From: Okeania sp. SIO1I7 | GTDB taxonomy: Bacteria; Cyanobacteriota; Cyanobacteriia; Cyanobacteriales; Microcoleaceae | Reading direction: 5' to 3' | Length of the DNA stretch: 38,596 nucleotides | Assembly (NCBI GenBank): GCA_010672585.1 | Contig: JAAHGF010000045.1 | Location: 1 to 38,596, forward strand | Shown: one piece after another, positions 34,549 through 38,596 of the stretch | How the letters are laid out: each line of letters opens with the position of its first letter | Numbering within the stretch: position 1 is the first letter of the stretch | Position numbers and translations under genes: made by a program | The notes under the pieces: model-generated | Told to the model about the DNA's origin: nothing | What the model saw: the letters and a program-made list of their open reading frames with translations, nothing else | Databases searched by the model: none

Positions 34549-34580
34549 TTAATTATTCGGTAATTATCCATTATTCATTG

Positions 34581-34756
34581 GTAAGTATTCAGCCGTCAGC
34601 TATTAGATATCAGCTATTAATTTTTGGTGTGGGTAAAAGCAACCTTTGAAATGGAAAAAGAATAAAAAATTACTGCCAAAGTCTCTAGATAAAACCTTAT
34701 AAGTAATTATTCATTACTAATTGCTGATGGCTGACTGCTGATAGCTGAATCCTTAC
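34581..34756. mobile_element. miniature inverted-repeat element, family A, copy 5
   Basis: A 176-bp element with ends GTAAGTATTCAGCCGTCAGC and GCTGAATCCTTAC. It is flanked by the perfect 8-bp duplication ATTCATTG (34573-34580 and 34757-34764). It ends 45 bp before the pstA start codon. Confidence 0.9.
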
Positions 34757-34801
34757 ATTCATTGTTCATTATCAATTGTTGAATACTATCTTGAATTAAT
34801 C

Positions 34802-35695
34802 ATGGCAGACATGACCTATAATCAACAACAACCAGAATCTATTGTGAGTTTGAAAAGAAACCCAAGCAGACCAAGGGAAATATTCAATAAAGTGATGACT
34901 ATACTATCAGGTGCTTGTATTGGCATCACTCTTATTCCTCTATTTGCTGTATTAATTTACGTTTTTATTAAGGGATTATCTCGTTTAAATTTAGATTTGT
35001 TTACTAAGTTACCACCTGCAGCAGGTCAAACTACTGGTGGTATTGCTAATGCGATTTTAGGCACAATTATGGTGGTGGCAATTGCTAGTTTAATTGCTGT
35101 TCCTTTTGGTGTTTTAGCAGCAGTTTATTTATCAGAATTTAGTGATGAGGAAACTGCCCGTCCAATTCGATTTGCTACTAATGTTTTGAGTGGTGTACCA
35201 TCAATTATTGCTGGGGTATTTGCCTATAGTTTATTGGTACTATCTATGGGGAAATTTTCAGCATTTGCAGGTGGAGTTGCTTTAGCAGTTTTGATGCTAC
35301 CGACCATTGTTAGAACTACTGATGAGGCTTTACAAATAGTTCCAAGGGATATTAGATGGGCATCGGTGGGAGTTGGTGCTTCTAATTATCAAACTGTTTT
35401 ACAAATAGTTTTACCTGCTGCTTTACCGGGTATTATTACAGGTATTACTCTTGCTATTGCTCGTGCTGCTGGAGAAACTGCTCCATTACTTTTTACTGTT
35501 GTTTATTCTAATAATTGGCCTCGCGGTCCGTTCGCTCCGACTGTACCATCTTTGGCTTATTTAGTATATGAGTTTGCTCGTAGCTTTGATGTTGTTTTAC
35601 AGGAGTTTGCTTGGGCAGGTTCTTTAGTTCTGGTTTTATTGGTTTTAATTACCAGTATTCTTTCTCGTTGGGCAACGAGTCAAAAACAGTTTTAA
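34802..35695 (+). CDS. pstA: phosphate ABC transporter permease PstA
   Basis: This 297-residue permease has six predicted helices. PstA features include the FTKLPPAAGQTTGGIANAIL loop and VPFGVLAAVYLSEF. The EAA loop is TTDEALQIVPRDIRWASVGVGASNYQTV, followed by GIITGITLAIARAAGETAPLLF. It pairs with PstC to form the phosphate channel. A family A element inserted 45 bp upstream separates it from older upstream DNA, so its promoter may lie within or beside that element. The stop codon is followed within six bases by a GAAGGAA/GAAGGCA array. Confidence 0.95.
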   Translation: MADMTYNQQQPESIVSLKRNPSRPREIFNKVMTILSGACIGITLIPLFAVLIYVFIKGLSRLNLDLFTKLPPAAGQTTGGIANAILGTIMVVAIASLIAVPFGVLAAVYLSEFSDEETARPIRFATNVLSGVPSIIAGVFAYSLLVLSMGKFSAFAGGVALAVLMLPTIVRTTDEALQIVPRDIRWASVGVGASNYQTVLQIVLPAALPGIITGITLAIARAAGETAPLLFTVVYSNNWPRGPFAPTVPSLAYLVYEFARSFDVVLQEFAWAGSLVLVLLVLITSILSRWATSQKQF

Positions 35696-35699
35696 TTAA

Positions 35700-35775
35700 A
35701 GAAGGAAGAAGGAAGAAGGAAGAAGGAAGAAGGCAGAAGGAAGAAGGCAGAAGGCAGAAGGCAGAAGGCAGAAGG
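35700..35775 (+). repeat. GAAGGAA/GAAGGCA heptamer array after pstA
   Basis: About ten 7-bp units begin five bases after the pstA stop codon, purine strand as sense. A family E motif (GACGGCGGGGTATTAAACTT, about 35826) follows. Confidence 0.9.
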
Positions 35776-35900
35776 TTTAATTGCTTATGGACTCAAAACC
35801 TAAACAATATTTAAGCATTCCTGTTGACGGCGGGGTATTAAACTTGCAAAAAAAAAGATAAATAATAGCGATTAATTAATGATGCTTTATTTATTATTTG

Positions 35901-36103
35901 GTAAGCATTCAGCTATTAGCATTTCCTACGGAATGCTGCGCAAACAGCTATCAGCTTTTGAACATATTCAAGAAATTACTAAGGTTAGCTGAAGACATTT
36001 TTTTTATAAGTTTTAATTATCCTTGGAGACTAATCCTCTTTTGAGCTGATAATGAGCTAATAACTCATAGCTGATAGCTGATAGCTGACGGCTGAATGCT
36101 TAC
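35901..36103. mobile_element. miniature inverted-repeat element, family A, copy 6
   Basis: A 203-bp element, GTAAGCATTCAGCTATTAGC to GGCTGAATGCTTAC. It is flanked by the perfect 8-bp duplication ATTATTTG (35893-35900 and 36104-36111). A family C repeat (35921-35947) is inserted in its left arm. Confidence 0.9.
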
Positions 36104-36239
36104 ATTATTTGATATCGCAAAATCACTTCTTTTTTGAGTATTTTAATATCAATCAATTGGCTAATAAAGATTGATTAATTTGTGGAATTCAATTATGTAT
36201 TCCTAAAAGGCGTAAATTTTTACCTCAATTTAATGAATA

Positions 36240-36436
36240 AAGGTTATTTCATGAATGGATAATGGATAACGGATAATGGATAATTACTTCTGGTTAAAAC
36301 CGAGAGGATTGAACATAAGGAAATATTATTTCTTTATTTTCCCCTTGTAGAGCGACAGCTCGCGGCGTAGCCAAGGGGAGGCAGAGTAAGCTGAATTATT
36401 TAATTAATAATGATTAATGATTAATTATTCGGTAAA
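36240..36436 (+). repeat. intergenic repeat, family D, copy 6
   Basis: It opens with GGATAAT/GGATAAC heptamers, then ATTACTTCTGGTTAAAACCG, and ends ATTATTCGGTAA. A short palindromic insert (GTAGAGCGACAGCTCGCGGC, then GTAGCCAAGGGG) sits at about 36346-36378. No gene is seen in 35696-36580. Confidence 0.65.
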
Positions 36437-36565
36437 AGATAATTACAGCACTATGAAAAGAGAAGAAAAACAGCGATTAAACCCTATAACTTGTATAGGT
36501 AAATGATTGAGGTGAAGCTGATAGTTATAAATAGCAAATAAACAAATAATTTTTAGACTAAATTT

Positions 36566-36572
36566 AGGAGGT
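36566..36572 (+). promoter_or_regulatory. strong Shine-Dalgarno for pstB
   Basis: AGGAGGT lies 8 bp before the pstB ATG and is the strongest ribosome site in the window, fixing this start. Confidence 0.85.
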
Positions 36573-36580
36573 AATATCTC

Positions 36581-37402
36581 ATGCCAGAATTTCAACAAAA
36601 TATTTCTCTGCAAAAATCTGCTCCCGCTCTTTCGGCAGAAAATGTCAGCGTTTTTTACGGAGATTTTAAAGCAGTAAAAGATGTTTCTATGGAAATTCCA
36701 AGGAATAAAGTAACTGCTTTTATTGGACCTTCAGGTTGTGGTAAAAGTACATTATTAAGATGTTTTAATCGTCTAAATGATTTGATTAGTATTTTTCATT
36801 TAGAAGGTCGTATTCTTTATCATAATCAAAATATTTACGACTCAGATATTGACCCTGTAGAAGTACGGCGACGTATTGGAATGGTATTTCAAAAGCCTAA
36901 TCCTTTTCCTAAGTCAATTTACGATAATATTGCTTATGGGGTGAGAATTAATGGTCTGGCTCAGTCCAAAGAAGAAATGGATGAGATAGTAGAGCGATCG
37001 CTACGACAAGCTGTTCTCTGGGATGAGGTTAAGGATAAACTGGGACAAAGTGGTTTTGCTCTTTCTGGGGGTCAGCAACAACGTTTATGTATTGCTCGTG
37101 CGGTTGCTATTAGTCCCGATGTGGTTTTGATGGATGAACCTTGTGCTTCTCTTGACCCTATTTCTACTATTAAGGTTGAGGAGTTAATTAATGAACTTAA
37201 GGAAAATTACACTATTATTATTGTGACTCATAATATGCAGCAGGCCACTAGGGTAGCGGATGTAACTGCCTTTTTTAATGCTAAAGCTGCCGAGGGTGGT
37301 AAACGTTTCGGTTATTTGGTTGAATTTGACGAAACTCACAATATTTTCCAGAACCCAAAAGAAGAATCTACTCAACAATATGTAAGTGGTCGTTTTGGTT
37401 AA
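36581..37402 (+). CDS. pstB: phosphate ABC transporter ATP-binding protein PstB
   Basis: This 273-residue ATPase powers the Pst transporter at the cytoplasmic face of the plasma membrane. It has Walker [10 protein letters not shown] (49-57), the Q-loop [16 protein letters not shown] (101-116), signature LSGGQQQR (161-168), Walker B VVLMDEP (181-187) and the switch His in [24 protein letters not shown] and the C-terminal [20 protein letters not shown] are typical of PstB rather than other ABC ATPases. The strong AGGAGG site contrasts with the weak sites of pstC and pstA. The stop codon is followed directly by heptamer repeats. Confidence 0.97.
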   Translation: MPEFQQNISLQKSAPALSAENVSVFYGDFKAVKDVSMEIPRNKVTAFIGPSGCGKSTLLRCFNRLNDLISIFHLEGRILYHNQNIYDSDIDPVEVRRRIGMVFQKPNPFPKSIYDNIAYGVRINGLAQSKEEMDEIVERSLRQAVLWDEVKDKLGQSGFALSGGQQQRLCIARAVAISPDVVLMDEPCASLDPISTIKVEELINELKENYTIIIVTHNMQQATRVADVTAFFNAKAAEGGKRFGYLVEFDETHNIFQNPKEESTQQYVSGRFG

Positions 37403-37404
37403 TT

Positions 37405-37437
37405 GAAGAAGGCAGAAAGCAGAAGGAAGAAGGAAGA
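37405..37437 (+). repeat. GAAGGCA/GAAGGAA heptamer tract after pstB
   Basis: Four or five units start within four bases of the pstB stop, purine strand as sense. A family E motif (AGATGGTGGGGTATTAAACC, about 37484) follows. An oppositely oriented CTTCCTT tract lies at about 37762-37802. No gene is seen in 37403-37912. Confidence 0.8.
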
Positions 37438-37835
37438 AAAAATGGATGGGGGCTCAAACCCCAACCAATTGTCAACACCGTATAGATGGTGGGGTATTAA
37501 ACCCAAAATAAAAAGATAAATTTTTATCATTATTTTTTTCTGGATTTGATAATCATCAATTCCAGTTTTTTTTATTTAAAAAACTTTAAATTTACAGCAC
37601 TTTTGAGGATGGTGAGGTACAGTTGAAGATTAATCTCTATCTTTGTAAGGCTTCTAGCCTGTAACAAGCAGGATGCTTACCAAAATTACTAAATTTTTGT
37701 ACCTCACTAACTCCGAAATTGCTGTAATTAAATTTAGGTTTTTTCTGGCTCAATAACCTTCCTCTCTCTTCCCTCTTCCTTCTTCCTTCTTCCTTCTTCC
37801 TTTTTGGAATTGACCGAAAAAATGGGCCTCAAGCC

Positions 37836-37852
37836 TCGCCCTTCTAGGGCGA
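37836..37852. repeat. left-end hairpin of second IS200/IS605-type element
   Basis: TCGCCCT, TCT, AGGGCGA: a perfect 7-bp stem with a 3-nt loop, 61 bp before the tnpB start. Its position fits the subterminal hairpin of the family. Confidence 0.55.
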
Positions 37853-37912
37853 CTTTTTAGTTGATTTTTGTCTATAAATATGTTATTATATTATTAGTTT
37901 GAAAGTCAGGTT

Positions 37913-38596
37913 ATGAAAGCTAGATTTAAGTACCGTATATATCCAACCCCGGGACAAAAATACCGAGAGCGCCAAGCTATTTGGCTGTGTCCGTGTGGTT
38001 TGGAATGATAGTCTAGCTTTCTGCCAACAGAGGTATAAATCAGGAGAAAAGAAATCTTCTAATTCAGAACTACAAAAGCTTTTTATTACATCTGCTAAAA
38101 AGACTCAATACAGAGAATGGTTGTCAGAGGTTTCTAACATACCATTGCAGCAATCATTGAATGACTTAAACCAGGGCTACCAAAACTTTTTTAAATCAAC
38201 AAAAAACCAGAGAAAAGGTAAACCTGTTAAACCTCCTAAATTCAAAAGCAGGAAATCAAAACAAACTGCAAGATTTACAAAAGGAGGGTTTAAAGTTGGT
38301 CAACATAAAGTCTATTTAGCCAAGATAGGAAAGTTGAAAATAGTTTGGTCAAGAGAGTTACCTGCTGCTCCATCATCAGTAACAGTAATCAAAGATTCAG
38401 CTCATAGATATTTCTTGAGTTTTGTAGTAGAAATACAACCAGAAATCTTACCTCAAACTGATAATTCATTAGGTATAGATTTAGGTATTAAAACCTTTGC
38501 TACATTTAGTGACGGTACAAAGGTTGATGCTCCTAAGCCACTAAAGAAAGGAATTAAGAAATATAGAAAGTTAAGCAAGTCATTATCTAAGAAAAC
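37913..38596 (+). pseudogene. tnpB: IS200/IS605-family tnpB, partial at window edge, frameshifted
   Basis: The start is MKARFKYRIYPTPGQKYR; at about 37966-37972 the frame is lost (extra or missing bases). It continues one base over as AKLFGCVRVVWNDSLAFCQQ, LNQGYQNFFK, KPPKFKSRKSKQTARFTKGG and SLGIDLGIKTFATFSDGTK, which holds the first RuvC Asp. The reading frame is open to the end of the window, so the zinc finger and last RuvC Asp lie outside. It is a different TnpB lineage from the one at 27119-28349, and this copy is not interrupted again within view. Confidence 0.85.

Noticed and set aside
1-38596. tRNA or rRNA genes
   Set aside because: I saw no cloverleaf with a GGTTCRANNCC arm and no rRNA-like conserved stretch on either strand; a tRNAscan or Infernal run would settle it.

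Overview
The window looks like chromosomal DNA of a filamentous, AT-rich cyanobacterium of the Trichodesmium/Okeania/Oscillatoria kind. The signs are scattered GCGATCGC (HIP1) octamers, cyanobacterial-style Pho boxes, a Tll0287-type haem/cyclase sensor, a lumenal pentapeptide protein, and very repeat-rich non-coding DNA. The genus is an inference; no rRNA or other marker gene is present.

Layout. 1-1940: a broken, internally duplicated hypothetical gene followed by a 141-bp tandem array. 1941-3674 (-): an asparagine-synthase-like protein without the usual Cys nucleophile. 3675-5176: nested miniature elements. 5177-8593 (+): a Cache-HAMP-histidine kinase-receiver-nucleotide cyclase hybrid. 8695-11882 (-): a NACHT NTPase with a 34-residue HEAT-like repeat domain, split by a 1-bp frameshift. 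12453-13259 (+): an Asp/Glu racemase family protein, facing a DAACS-type symporter (13380-14684, -) and a membrane-anchored, peptidoglycan-binding solute-binding protein (14973-16166, -). 16663-19347 (-): an 894-residue protein made almost only of the same 34-residue repeats, ending in the same C-terminal cap as the NACHT protein. 20015-20962 (+): proline iminopeptidase. 21678-23105 (+): an adenylate cyclase with a c-haem sensor. 23432-26948 (-): pentapeptide protein, lspA, bioY, bioB. 27119-28474: a decayed IS200/IS605 element. 28685-37402 (+): a phosphate uptake locus pstS-pstS-pstC-pstA-pstB, each gene separated by about 0.8-1.3 kb of repeats. 37913-end: a second tnpB, cut by the window edge.

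How the genes work together. The pst genes form one high-affinity phosphate ABC transporter. Both pstS copies have their own upstream Pho box, so phosphate limitation through the SphS/SphR (PhoR/PhoB-type) system probably drives them. bioB, bioY and lspA lie in the same direction and combine biotin synthesis, biotin uptake and lipoprotein processing. The racemase, symporter and binding protein look like an acidic amino acid (possibly D-amino acid) module. The NACHT protein and the repeat-only paralogue are the best candidates for an undescribed system: a bNACHT-like NTPase plus a free-standing copy of its sensor-type repeat domain.

The non-coding DNA is unusually informative. Six copies of a 120-215 bp miniature element with GTAAGC ends are present; five have perfect 8-bp target duplications, as expected for IS66-derived elements. 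They insert into other repeat families, leaving filled/empty site pairs inside this window. Almost every short tandem repeat has a period of 7 bp whatever its sequence, and GAAGGMA arrays sit directly after the stop codons of six genes, always with the purine strand as the sense strand.
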